Shown: one piece after another, positions 34,362-43,069 of the stretch | How positions within the stretch are numbered: position 1 is the stretch's first letter | Layout: each line of letters begins with the position of its first letter | DNA from: Caballeronia mineralivorans PML1(12) | GTDB lineage: Bacteria; Pseudomonadota; Gammaproteobacteria; Burkholderiales; Burkholderiaceae | DNA length: 64,000 bases | NCBI RefSeq assembly: GCF_001028175.1 | Contig: NZ_AEJF01000085.1 | Span: forward strand, 1 to 64,000 | Reading direction: 5' to 3' | Notes under the pieces: generated by a model | Database searches by the model: none | The model's input: the letters and a program-made list of their open reading frames with translations, nothing else | What the model was told of the DNA's origin: nothing | Translations under genes and position numbers: made by a program

Positions 34362-34557
34362 GTTCTGCTCCGGCAAACGACTCTTGCTCGACTCCGTCTC
34401 GCACGGGCTTGACACTGTCCGCGGTCTGCCCTGCTTCTTCACTCGGGCTTTGACCTATCGTCCTGCTAGTCGCCGACGCCCTCAGTGCGCTGCACCGCGC
34501 CAAATGCCTTAAATCCGCGAGTTGGGTAACAAGTTGCCTAGCTGTCCTGCGCCTCAT
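34345..34557 (-). CDS. Small hypothetical protein (70 aa), coupled upstream ORF
   Basis: A 70-residue frame, MRRRTARQLVTQLADLRHLA onwards, with a strong ribosome site (GCGGGAGG) 5 bases before ATG 34557. It is basic at the N-terminus and polar later, with no known domain. It overlaps the 84-residue ORF, so it may be a leader or partner gene. Confidence 0.5.
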   Translation of the reverse strand: MRRRTARQLVTQLADLRHLARCSALRASATSRTIGQSPSEEAGQTADSVKPVRDGVEQESFAGAEHEIHA

Positions 34558-35038
34558 GACAAACCTCCCGCACCGCAACCCAAACTTGATAAAACACTTT
34601 AACTGTATGCCTGGATGACCCGTTGCGGGGGGTTGTCGGCAAAATCGCAACAGTTTGTCGCACAGGGAGGCGTCGCTGGATTACTCGCAATGCCTTTGCA
34701 GCGGCTGTTTAAATCACCGGCTGCTCGCCATGCTTGTTTATCGGCACGAAGGGATTCGGACTTGAGCGTCGGCGAGCGATGCCGAAGACGTTTTTTAGAG
34801 GGGTGAAACCGGATAAGAAACCGGTAAGACTTTACCGGCGAAGTTGTTGGACGCCATGCTATGTCCCCGGTCTAAAAGCGTAGGCGACAGCATCCTTAAA
34901 GACCGTCTTCCGATATGCGAATGGCTCCGCCAGAGTATTGGGGAGCCATCGCCTTGGCGCATCGGAAGCGTTCGAAGCGAGAGCGCCTTTAGCGGGCTCG
35001 AGCGTCCACGGCTCCGTATCGTAATGATCGCTCCCCAC
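34558..35038. other. Intergenic region with minus-strand terminator
   Basis: About 480 bases between the small ORFs and the carbamoylase gene. Only a hairpin at 34821-34838 stands out. The long plus-strand open frame starting here is a shadow of the carbamoylase gene. Confidence 0.45.
34815..34838 (-). terminator. Terminator of hydantoinase/carbamoylase operon
   Basis: Stem CCGGTAA/TTACCGG with a 4-base loop. Read on the minus strand it is followed by TTTCTTA, about 200 bases after the carbamoylase stop. Confidence 0.4.
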
Positions 35039-36334
35039 CTATCGTCCCGACGCACTCCCCAGCACCGCGTCCAGTTCACGAATGGCCTGATACAGCACGC
35101 GCGTGCCGTCGACCAGTTGCTGCGGTTCGATCCATTCTTCAGGACAGTGGCTCCGACCATTCAAACAGGGAATGAAGATCATCCCGATCGGCCCCGTCGA
35201 TGCGACATAAACACCGTCGTGTCCCGCGCCGCTCGGCAAACGCATGCTGGCGTAACCCAAGCTGGCGGCCGAGCGTTCCACCGCGTCCATCACCAACGGC
35301 TGGCATTGTGTCGGCTTGGCGCGGCTCACATGGGCTGCCAAAGCGGTCAGCCGCAACGCCACCAGATCGCCGGCCACACCGGCCATGAGTTCTTCAGGAA
35401 ACTGATCGAGCACGGCGTCGCTGTCACTGCGTACTTCCAGCATCAGTTCGACGTGTCCCGGCACCGCGTTCGGGACATTCGGCGTCATCGCAAGACGGCC
35501 GATGGTCGCGACCACGTAGTGCGGATCGCCATTCATCGCCGATGCCATGCGATACGCCCGGTCGATCACCCGTGCCGCGCCGACGAGCGCGTCGCGGCGA
35601 ATGTCCATCGGCGTGGTGCCGGCATGATCGGGCTGACCCGTGACGGTAATCAACACCCGCCGGATGCCGACGATGTTCGTCACCACGCCAATAGGCAGGC
35701 GCTTCGTCTCGAGCACCGGCCCCTGTTCGATATGCAGCTCCACGAACGCCGCCGTGCTACCCGGCCCGCGCAGCGCCTGAGTCAGCGCATCGGGATCGCC
35801 ACCGATACGACGCAGCGCCTCCCGCAACGTCTCCCCCTCAGCGTTCTTCGACGCCAGCATGCCCGCGTCGAGCACGCCTGAAAATGCCCGGCTGCCAACG
35901 CATGAAATACCGTAATCGCTCGGTTCTTCGGAGAGAAAGTCGATCACTTCGAACGGGTGATCCAACGCGATGCACTGCTCGTCCAGCGTCTGCGCAACTT
36001 CGATCCCTGCAAGGACGCCGATGATTCCATCGAAGCGGCCACCGCCCACAACCGTATCGCAATGCGAGCCGGTGATGATCGGTTTGCTCGAACGCCCCGA
36101 GCCTTCGCGTCGGCCGATCAGATTCCCACCCGCATCCTGCGACACGCTCAAGCCCGCCCCGGCAAACTCGCTGCGCAACCACGCGCGCGCTTCCTCGAAC
36201 AGCGGTGAAAACGCCCGGCGAGTCCATGGCACATCGGGACGCGTGAACTGGCTGAGCCGTTCGACGCGAGCGTTCAGGCGGTCGGCGTTGATCGGTGGGA
36301 AGGCAATGTTGGGCATGGCAGCGTTGTGGTTCAT
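35039..36334 (-). CDS. Zn-dependent M20 hydrolase (N-carbamoyl-L-amino acid hydrolase type)
   Basis: A 431-residue enzyme of the M20 allantoate amidohydrolase / N-carbamoyl-L-amino-acid hydrolase group, which removes a carbamoyl group from an amino acid. Metal and substrate residues are visible: GSHCDTVVGGGRFDG, FLSEEPSDYGISCVGS, VELHIEQGPVLE, GQPDHAGTTPMDIRRDA and SGAGHDGVYVA. It overlaps the hydantoinase gene by 4 bases (ATGA), so the two are made together. In the ergothioneine route the last step is N-carbamoyl-L-glutamate to glutamate, and this gene is the natural candidate. N-carbamoyl specificity as against allantoate is inferred from context. Confidence 0.88.
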   Translation of the reverse strand: MNHNAAMPNIAFPPINADRLNARVERLSQFTRPDVPWTRRAFSPLFEEARAWLRSEFAGAGLSVSQDAGGNLIGRREGSGRSSKPIITGSHCDTVVGGGRFDGIIGVLAGIEVAQTLDEQCIALDHPFEVIDFLSEEPSDYGISCVGSRAFSGVLDAGMLASKNAEGETLREALRRIGGDPDALTQALRGPGSTAAFVELHIEQGPVLETKRLPIGVVTNIVGIRRVLITVTGQPDHAGTTPMDIRRDALVGAARVIDRAYRMASAMNGDPHYVVATIGRLAMTPNVPNAVPGHVELMLEVRSDSDAVLDQFPEELMAGVAGDLVALRLTALAAHVSRAKPTQCQPLVMDAVERSAASLGYASMRLPSGAGHDGVYVASTGPIGMIFIPCLNGRSHCPEEWIEPQQLVDGTRVLYQAIRELDAVLGSASGR

Positions 36335-37716
36335 AAGTCCGCCGGCAAGTTACCAGCGCGGTTAAAAGAAGCGGGACGCAGGAAACGTCCATCGCCTTTC
36401 TGATTGACGATGCGCGCACCGTCGAAGACTTGTTTTCCGCGGCAGTAAGTCGCCGCCACGCGCACGGTGAATTCCATGCCTTCGAACGAACTCCACTGCA
36501 CCGCTGACAGACTGTGCGATGGATCGAAGGCGTAACGCTCGGGCGTCATAATCACGAAGTCGGCATCCACGCCCACATCGAAACTGCCCTTGCGATCGTG
36601 CAGCAGGAAGTGGCGAGCAGGATTACGGCTGAGTTGCTTGACGACCATCGTCGGGGAGATTCCGTGGTTTTCGCATCCGGTCCAGAACGCCGGCAGCAAC
36701 GTCTCCAGCCCCGGCCCCCCCGATGAATTCTTGAACACGTTCGGATTGCCCTTTCGCTCAAGCCCCCAACTCACGTGATCGGAGGAGACAAACGTACATG
36801 CGTCATTCGCGATATGGCTCCACAGCAGTTCAGTCTCGGCCTTCGGGCGGATCGGCGGATAGTGCTTGGTCTTCGTGCCGAACCGCTTCGTATGCTCTTC
36901 GTGGTTGAGCATCAGATACTGCACGCAGGTCTCGATGCTGGCCTGATGCCCCGCATTCCGGTACATGCTGCACAGCTCGAAACCACGCGATGTGGACACA
37001 TGCACCGCATGCGCTCGTGCGCCCGTCTCGGCGCCGATCTCATAGATCAGCGCCGTCGCCAGATTCTCGATCAGCGGCGTATGCGCTCGCATAAAAGCAT
37101 CCCAACCGGTGTCGCCGGCTTCGATCATGCGGCTGACGTTCTTGCGCGTCAGGTCCTGCATCTGGTTGTGCACGCCGCACACGAGACCCGATGGCGCGAT
37201 GAGCCGGAACGCTTCGTACAGGTCGTCCTCTTCCACGCGAGGGAAACGGCCCGGGGTCGCTTCGAAGGTCGAGAACTTGAAGGCGCAGACACCGCCATCG
37301 ATCAATCCGGCCGCTGCCTGCAGCCCGTGTTTGTCGTTGAGCGTGCCGAACAGCGCGACGTCCACATGGCAGTCGCGCTCGACTTCGGCAATCTTCGCAT
37401 CGAGTTGCGCACGCGATGCCACCGGTTCGGGGTCGTCGTAAGGCATGTCCACCATCACGGTCACACCGCCCGCAGCCGCGGCGCGCGATGCATGGCCGAG
37501 GCCTTCCTGATTCGCCTGACTGCCCGAATGCACTTGCCCGTCGATCATGCCGGGCATCACCCATTGGCCACGTGCATCGACGCTTTGTTTCGCTGCCGGC
37601 ATGTAGCCCGCACCCCGCATTGCCACTCGGCCGTCGCGCACCGCCAGCCAGCCGTCCATGACGACATGGTCCGCATCGACGATATTGCCGCGAACCACCA
37701 GATCGAAATCACTCAT
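36331..37716 (-). CDS. Hydantoinase/dihydropyrimidinase-family amidohydrolase with altered metal motif
   Basis: A 461-residue cyclic amidohydrolase of the allantoinase/dihydroorotase/hydantoinase group. Visible parts are the N-terminal MPGMIDGQVHSG (residues 55-65), K147 in CAFKFSTFE (the usual carbamylated Lys), H183 in CGVHNQMQ, H239 in AHAVHVSTS and D313 in SSDHVSWG. The usual D-x-H-x-H is here D59-G-Q61-V-H63, so the first metal His is replaced by Gln. A hydantoin-5-propionate hydrolase role is proposed from the neighbours. Start 37716 follows AGGAAAG; the upstream frame lacks homology. It is transcribed divergently from the LysR gene. Confidence 0.88.
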   Translation of the reverse strand: MSDFDLVVRGNIVDADHVVMDGWLAVRDGRVAMRGAGYMPAAKQSVDARGQWVMPGMIDGQVHSGSQANQEGLGHASRAAAAGGVTVMVDMPYDDPEPVASRAQLDAKIAEVERDCHVDVALFGTLNDKHGLQAAAGLIDGGVCAFKFSTFEATPGRFPRVEEDDLYEAFRLIAPSGLVCGVHNQMQDLTRKNVSRMIEAGDTGWDAFMRAHTPLIENLATALIYEIGAETGARAHAVHVSTSRGFELCSMYRNAGHQASIETCVQYLMLNHEEHTKRFGTKTKHYPPIRPKAETELLWSHIANDACTFVSSDHVSWGLERKGNPNVFKNSSGGPGLETLLPAFWTGCENHGISPTMVVKQLSRNPARHFLLHDRKGSFDVGVDADFVIMTPERYAFDPSHSLSAVQWSSFEGMEFTVRVAATYCRGKQVFDGARIVNQKGDGRFLRPASFNRAGNLPADL

Positions 37717-37832
37717 CTTTCCTCCGTCTCCCGCTTCGATATTGCTTCCGTATTGCTTCGATATCACCCGAGTCCGGCGCAAGTGTAGGCAGCGGCATCC
37801 CAAAATGTCTTATGCTTATTTATCCTGTCCAC

Positions 37833-37847
37833 ATAACATCGGGTTAA
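37833..37847. promoter_or_regulatory. LysR-type T-N11-A box upstream of LysR gene
   Basis: ATAACATCGGGTTAA, with arms ATAAC and GTTAA around 5 bases and a T-N11-A core. It is nearly identical to the perfect palindrome at 38781. It lies 4 bases before the LysR start and in the divergent region shared with the hydantoinase operon, so it could control both. Confidence 0.6.
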
Positions 37848-37851
37848 TCGT

Positions 37852-38742
37852 TTGCGACTCAATCTGCGGCAAATCGAAGTGTTCCGCGCCATCATGCTGA
37901 CGGGGTCCATCAGCGGCGCGGCCAAACTGCTGCACGTCTCGCAGCCGGCGGTGTCGAGGCTGATTTCCTATACGGAACAACGGCTTGGGCTCTCGCTATT
38001 CGAGCGCATCAAGGGCCGGCTGTACCCAACGCCTGAAGCACGCCGCCTGTTTACCGAAGTAAATGTGGTCTATCAGGGCGTGCAGCGCGTGAACGAGGTG
38101 GCCGACGACCTGATCGAAAACCGCATGGGCCATCTGCGGATTGCGTGCAGCCCGAACCTCGGGCAGTCGCTGATCCCCCGCGCGATCGCGCTGTTCTACG
38201 AGCGTTTCCCCGATGTCCGCATCATCCTGCACACGCTGTTGCCAAGCATCCTGCTCCAGGCCGTGCTGACGCAGCAGGTCGACCTGGGTGTCGCGTTCAT
38301 GGAGGAGACGCATCCCAACGTGCAGATCCGGCCGATTCACGAGAACCGCATCGTGGCCGCGCTGCCGGTCGGTCATCCGCTCGCCAGCCTGGAGACGCTG
38401 CATGTGCGCGATCTCGTCGATCAGCCGTTTATCGGTTACGGCACCGACATTCCGTTCGGGCAACTCGTGCGCAAGATGTTCCTCGACGCCGACTGCCCGC
38501 TGCGCATCAAGACCGAAGTGCAGCAGGCTCACGTGGCCTGCGCGCTGGTCCAGGCCGGCGTGGGCATTGCGCTGATCGATGAATTGACGATCGGCGGGCC
38601 GGCGTGGTCGAACATCGTCGTGCGGCCGGTCGAGCCGGTTATCGCCGCGCCGGTGAGCGTCATTCACGCCGTGCTGGAGCCGTTGTCGCGGACAGCGCAG
38701 GCGTTCATCGCCACGCTCGAAGCGATGCGCAACGAGCTCTGA
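37852..38742 (+). CDS. LysR-family regulator of the thiol-imidazole catabolic cluster
   Basis: A 296-residue LysR-type regulator. The N-terminal winged helix-turn-helix is LNLRQIEVFRAIMLTGSISG and AAKLLHVSQPAVSRLISYTE, and the C-terminal part is the standard two-lobed inducer-binding domain (about 90-290). The start is TTG 37852 (MRLNLRQ), since no ATG or GTG fits the family N-terminus. It lies between the divergent hydantoinase operon and the DUF917 operon, and palindromic T-N11-A boxes precede both its own start and the DUF917 gene. It is very likely the local switch responding to an intermediate. Confidence 0.9.
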   Translation: MRLNLRQIEVFRAIMLTGSISGAAKLLHVSQPAVSRLISYTEQRLGLSLFERIKGRLYPTPEARRLFTEVNVVYQGVQRVNEVADDLIENRMGHLRIACSPNLGQSLIPRAIALFYERFPDVRIILHTLLPSILLQAVLTQQVDLGVAFMEETHPNVQIRPIHENRIVAALPVGHPLASLETLHVRDLVDQPFIGYGTDIPFGQLVRKMFLDADCPLRIKTEVQQAHVACALVQAGVGIALIDELTIGGPAWSNIVVRPVEPVIAAPVSVIHAVLEPLSRTAQAFIATLEAMRNEL

Positions 38743-38780
38743 ATCGCGCCGCTTTCAGGTCATGCGCGTAAACCCTCCCT

Positions 38781-38795
38781 ATAACATCGCGTTAT
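38781..38795. promoter_or_regulatory. LysR-type T-N11-A box before DUF917 operon
   Basis: ATAACATCGCGTTAT, a perfect palindrome with arms ATAAC and GTTAT and a T-N11-A core. It shares 13 of 15 bases with the site at 37833. A related TAACGCGTTA palindrome lies at 38817-38826, closer to the presumed promoter. Confidence 0.65.
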
Positions 38796-38964
38796 GTCCC
38801 CGCCATAAAAAAGCAATAACGCGTTAAAAAATTGGCTCCCTAGACTCACCCCCATTCGATCGCTACACGGTTCACCCGGGCTTGTCCGCTGCCTTACGAC
38901 AGCGATAAGCCGGCCATGAGCGTGCGCAAGATCGAGCGCTTCTTAACGAAAAAAGGGGAAAGAC

Positions 38965-40056
38965 ATGGGACGCATCCTGAACTTGAAGGACGTTGAAGCG
39001 GCCGTGAAAGGCGGCTCGGTGTTCGCCTGCGGCGGCGGCGGATGGGCCGCGCACGGCCGTGAACTTGGCACGCTGGCGGTGACCATTGGACGCCCCGAGC
39101 TGGTATCGATGGATGAGGTGCCCGACGACGCGTGGATCGCCACCGCTGCGGCTATCGGCGCTCCGGGCGGCCTCACCGAATGGGAAATGCTCGGCGCGGA
39201 TTACGTGAAAGCCGTGCAGCTTGTTCAGGATGCGCTGGGCGCGCCGATCCACGGCCTGATCATCGGCCAGAACGGCATGTCGAGCACGCTCAACGGCTGG
39301 CTGCCGTCCGCGCTGCTGGGCACGAAGGTCGTGGACGCAGTCGGCGATATCCGCGCCCATCCGACCGGCGACATGGGCTCGCTCGGCCTCGCCTCCAGCC
39401 CGCAGCCGATGATCCAGGCCGCCGCGGGCGGCAACCGCGCGCAGAACGCTTATATCGAACTCGTGGTGCGCGGCGCGACGGCGAAGGTGTCGCCGGTGCT
39501 CCGCAAGGCCTCCGACATGTCCGGCGGATTCATCGCCAGTTGCCGCAATCCGGTGCGCGCCAGTTATGTCCGCGAGCACGCGGCGCTAGGCGGCATCAGC
39601 CGCGCATTGGCACTTGGCGAAGCGATCATCGCGGCGGAGTCGAAAGGCCCACGCGCGGTAATCGATGCGATCTGCAAGGCGACCCAAGGCACGATCATCG
39701 GCAGCGGCAAGGTCGTGCGCAACACACTGAAGTACACCGATGAAGCCTTCGATGTAGGTGTGGTCGAAATCGGCACTGGTCCACAACGCTGCCTGATCCA
39801 CGTGATGAACGAACACATGGCCGTGGACGATGCCCACGGCGTGCGCATCGCGAGTTACCCCGACGTGATCACCACGCTGGATACCGAAGGCCGGCCGATC
39901 AGCGCGGGTCAGCTCGTGGAAGGCCTGGAGATTCTTGTGCTGCATGTCCACAAGGCACATTTGCCGTTGTCGTCCTCGGTGCGCGACCCGGCGGTTTATC
40001 CGCCAGTCGAGAAAGCGCTTGGCATTGGTTTGTCCGGCTACGCACTCGCCGTTTAA
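38965..40056 (+). CDS. DUF917 protein (S-methyl-thiohydantoin desulfurase type)
   Basis: A 363-residue protein of the DUF917 family, which is, as I recall, now named for S-methyl-thiohydantoin desulfurase. The N-terminus GGSVFACGGGGWAAHGRELG, then AIGAPGGLTEWEM, HPTGDMGSLGLASSP and the C-terminal half containing AVDDAHGVRIASYPDVITTL fit that family. In bacterial ergothioneine breakdown a desulfurase turns 3-(5-oxo-2-thioxoimidazolidin-4-yl)propionate into hydantoin-5-propionate, and this gene lies beside the predicted hydratase and hydantoinase. GGGGAAAGAC precedes ATG 38965. It is first in the operon, 14 bases from the next gene. Confidence 0.88.
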   Translation: MGRILNLKDVEAAVKGGSVFACGGGGWAAHGRELGTLAVTIGRPELVSMDEVPDDAWIATAAAIGAPGGLTEWEMLGADYVKAVQLVQDALGAPIHGLIIGQNGMSSTLNGWLPSALLGTKVVDAVGDIRAHPTGDMGSLGLASSPQPMIQAAAGGNRAQNAYIELVVRGATAKVSPVLRKASDMSGGFIASCRNPVRASYVREHAALGGISRALALGEAIIAAESKGPRAVIDAICKATQGTIIGSGKVVRNTLKYTDEAFDVGVVEIGTGPQRCLIHVMNEHMAVDDAHGVRIASYPDVITTLDTEGRPISAGQLVEGLEILVLHVHKAHLPLSSSVRDPAVYPPVEKALGIGLSGYALAV

Positions 40057-40069
40057 GGAAATTGCAGAT

Positions 40070-41710
40070 ATGAAACGCGAATTCAACGTCACGTCCGGGA
40101 CCACGCTTCGATGCAAAGGCTGGCGGCAGGAAGCCCTTCTGCGCCTGCTGGAAAACGTACTGGCCGTGGGTGAAGACCCGGCTCAATTGATCGTCTATGC
40201 AGCGCTCGGACGCGCCGCGCGCGACTGGCCTTCGCACGATGCCATCGTGCATGCGCTCAAGACGATGGCCGAAGATCAAACGCTCGTCGTGCAGTCGGGC
40301 AAGCCTATCGGTTTGTTACGCACGCACTCGCGCGCGCCGCTTGTGATCATGGCGAATTGCAACATGATCGGCCAGTGGGCGAAGGCGGAGAACTTCTACG
40401 ATCTCGAACAGAAGAACCTGATCTGCTGGGGCGGACTCACTGCGGGCGACTGGCAATACATCGGTTCGCAAGGCGTGATTCAAGGCACATACGAGATCTT
40501 TTCGCGCATCGCTGAAAGGCACTTCGATAACGACTTGCGCGGCCGTTTCATCCTGACAGCGGGCCTGGGTGGCATGGGCGGCGCGCAGCCGCTCGCGGGC
40601 CGCATGGCAGGAGCGGCGATATTAACGATTGAGGTCGATCAGGAACGCATCGACAAGCGGATGAAGATCGGCTTCCTTGAAAAGCAGGCACACGATCTTG
40701 ATGAAGCGCTTGAGATGATCCGCGATGCGCAGGAAAAACGCGAGCCTTTGTCGGTCGGTCTGCTCGGCAATGCCGCCGAAATGTATCCTGAGATTCTTGC
40801 GCGCGGCGTGGTGCCGGACATCGTCACTGATCAGACCGCTGCCCACGATCTCGTCTACGGTTACGTGCCGGTCGGACACACGCTCGATCAGGTTCGTGCA
40901 CTACGTACCACCGATATCCCCGCGCTCATGAACGCAAGCCGTGCGTCGATCGTGCAACACGTGAGTGCGATGCTCGGCTTCAAGGACCGCGGTGCAATCG
41001 TCTTCGACAACGGCAATCTGATTCGCACGCATGCGAAGGAAGGCGGCGTCGAGCGCGCGTTCGAGATTCCGATCTTCACCGAAGCCTTCCTGCGGCCCTT
41101 GTTTTGCCGCGCGATCGGACCGTTCCGCTGGATCGCTTTATCGAACGATGCCGACGATATCCGCAAGATCGACGACTACCTGCTCGAACATTTCGCGAAC
41201 AACGCGATCGTCGTCAACTGGATCAAGCTCGCGCGTCAATACGTTCCGTTCGAAGGTTTGCCGGCGCGCATCGCGTGGCTCGGTCACGGCGAACGAACAG
41301 AGCTCGCGCTCGCGGTGAACCGAATGGTGCGCGAAGGTCTGCTTAGCGGGCCCGTCGCTTTCACACGCGATCATCTCGACGCAGGCGCGATGGCACACCC
41401 GAACATCATGACCGAGAACATGCGCGATGGCTCGGACGCTATCGCCGACTGGCCTTTGCTGAACGCGATGGTCAACTGCTCGTCGATGGCCGATCTCGTT
41501 GCCATCCACTCCGGCGGCGGCGGTTACAGCGGCTACATGACGAGTGCGGGCGTGACCGTTGTTGCGGACGGAACGGTGGAAGCCGACGAACGCTTGCAGC
41601 TTTCGATGACCAACGATACCTCGATGGGCGTCATGCGTTACGCCGATGCAGGCTACCCCGAAGCACTCGATGAAGCCGAACGCAAATCCCTGCCCTACAT
41701 CCGGATCTGA
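40070..41710 (+). CDS. Urocanate hydratase homologue, likely thiourocanate hydratase
   Basis: A 546-residue NAD-dependent urocanase-fold enzyme. The NAD-binding part holds RFILTAGLGGMGGAQPLA, and the catalytic Cys and neighbouring loop read RPLFCRAIGPFRWIALSNDA. The C-terminal loop is VAIHSGGGGYSGYMTSAGVT, where true urocanases have a HHGGGVG-type loop, so the active site diverges from histidine catabolism. No formimidoyl-glutamase or imidazolonepropionase is nearby. With DUF917 and a HAL homologue beside it, hydration of thiourocanate is the most likely reaction. ATG 40070 is chosen; the longer frame overlaps the DUF917 gene. Confidence 0.9.
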   Translation: MKREFNVTSGTTLRCKGWRQEALLRLLENVLAVGEDPAQLIVYAALGRAARDWPSHDAIVHALKTMAEDQTLVVQSGKPIGLLRTHSRAPLVIMANCNMIGQWAKAENFYDLEQKNLICWGGLTAGDWQYIGSQGVIQGTYEIFSRIAERHFDNDLRGRFILTAGLGGMGGAQPLAGRMAGAAILTIEVDQERIDKRMKIGFLEKQAHDLDEALEMIRDAQEKREPLSVGLLGNAAEMYPEILARGVVPDIVTDQTAAHDLVYGYVPVGHTLDQVRALRTTDIPALMNASRASIVQHVSAMLGFKDRGAIVFDNGNLIRTHAKEGGVERAFEIPIFTEAFLRPLFCRAIGPFRWIALSNDADDIRKIDDYLLEHFANNAIVVNWIKLARQYVPFEGLPARIAWLGHGERTELALAVNRMVREGLLSGPVAFTRDHLDAGAMAHPNIMTENMRDGSDAIADWPLLNAMVNCSSMADLVAIHSGGGGYSGYMTSAGVTVVADGTVEADERLQLSMTNDTSMGVMRYADAGYPEALDEAERKSLPYIRI

Positions 41711-41714
41711 TTCC

Positions 41715-43049
41715 ATGTCCAATACGAGCCACGTCGCGGTAACGAACGCTGCCGCCGAGGTCCCGCCAACGCCGAACACGCTGAAGACGGGGCGCCGCGC
41801 GGTGCTAGCCGCGTCTATCGGCAATGCGCTTGAGTGGTACGACTTTTCGGTCTACGCGTTTTTTGCGGTGTATATCGCGCAGAACTTTTTTAGTCGCGGC
41901 GATGCGGGCGCCGAGTTGTTGCAGGCGTTCCTTGCATTCGGCCTGGGATTTGTCGTGCGCCCGCTGGGTGCGCTCGTGTTGGGCGTCTATGCAGACCGCG
42001 CGGGCCGCAAGGCGGCGTTGACCGTCACCATCCTCGTCATGGCGCTGGGCACCGCGATCATCGCGTTCGCACCGCCTTATACGGCGATCGGCTTCGGCGC
42101 GCCCTTGCTGATTGTCTGCGGACGCATGCTGCAAGGGTTCTCAGCCGGCGGCGAAGTAGGCGGTGCAGCGGCGTTCCTGATCGAACACGCGCCGCCGAAC
42201 AAGAAGGGCAAATATGCGTCGTGGTTGCAGGCAAGCATGGCGATCTCGAACATTCTCGGGGCGCTGGTTGCCACGGCCGTCACGCTGCTCCTGACGCGCG
42301 AACAGATCGGAGAATGGGGCTGGCGCGTGCCGTTCATTCTCGGGCTTGCCATTGCGCCGGTTGGTTTATGGCTGCGTAAAACGCTCCACGAAACGCCTCA
42401 GTTCGAAGCGGAGATGGACCGTCAACATCGCGCGCATCAGGCGGGCAAAACACCGCTTCTGCAAGTCGTTCGCGACTATCCGAAGGCGCTTGCGACCGGC
42501 TTTGGCTTCTCCGTGTTGTGGGCCGTCTGCGTATACGTGCTCGTCATCTTCATGCCCATCTACGTGCAGCGGACGCTGCATTTCACCGGGCAGCAAGCGT
42601 TCCTCGCGGCGTTGATCGGCAACTGCTTCATGGCGATGGCCTGCGTCTATGCCGGTTCACTCTCCGACCGTTTCGGCCGGCGTACGGTTGCTGCATGGGG
42701 CGCCGGTCTCATGTTGATCGGCGTCTACCCGATGCTTGCATGGTTGCAGGCGGCGCACACGCTTTCTGTGCTGATCGTGGTCCAGATCGTGTTCTGCGTG
42801 ATGGTCGCGATCTTCACAGGCGTGGCGCCTTCGGCACTCTCCGAGCTCTTTCCGACCCGCGTGCGCTCTACCGGCATGTCGCTTTCCTATAACGCAGCCG
42901 TCACCGTTTTCGGCGGCTTCGCTCCCGCAATCCTCACATGGCTGACCGAGAGCACGGGTAACGCATTTGCGCCCGCCTGGTACGTCATGGCTGCAAGCAT
43001 CGTCGCGTTGATTTCCATCGTCTGCCTACCCCGGCAAGCACAACATTAA
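41715..43049 (+). CDS. MFS carrier of the metabolite:H+ symporter (MHS) family
   Basis: A 444-residue, 12-helix transporter of the MHS group (ShiA/ProP/KgtP-like). Helix 1 has the MHS signature ASIGNALEWYDFSVYAFFAV. It continues with YADRAGRKAALT (motif A) and GRMLQGFSAGGEVGGAAAFL, then LFPTRVRSTGMSLSYNAAVT. MHS carriers import betaines, dicarboxylates and similar compounds, and ergothioneine is a trimethyl-betaine, which suits this operon. It lies 4 bases after the hydratase stop and 20 before the lyase gene. Its substrate, thiourocanate or ergothioneine, is inferred. Confidence 0.9.
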   Translation: MSNTSHVAVTNAAAEVPPTPNTLKTGRRAVLAASIGNALEWYDFSVYAFFAVYIAQNFFSRGDAGAELLQAFLAFGLGFVVRPLGALVLGVYADRAGRKAALTVTILVMALGTAIIAFAPPYTAIGFGAPLLIVCGRMLQGFSAGGEVGGAAAFLIEHAPPNKKGKYASWLQASMAISNILGALVATAVTLLLTREQIGEWGWRVPFILGLAIAPVGLWLRKTLHETPQFEAEMDRQHRAHQAGKTPLLQVVRDYPKALATGFGFSVLWAVCVYVLVIFMPIYVQRTLHFTGQQAFLAALIGNCFMAMACVYAGSLSDRFGRRTVAAWGAGLMLIGVYPMLAWLQAAHTLSVLIVVQIVFCVMVAIFTGVAPSALSELFPTRVRSTGMSLSYNAAVTVFGGFAPAILTWLTESTGNAFAPAWYVMAASIVALISIVCLPRQAQH

Positions 43050-43069
43050 ACAAGAAAGGAAACCGAACC

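Noticed and set aside
34844-35881. Long plus-strand frame opposite the carbamoylase gene
   Set aside because: It is the complementary frame of the well-supported M20 hydrolase and has Arg/His-rich shadow composition.
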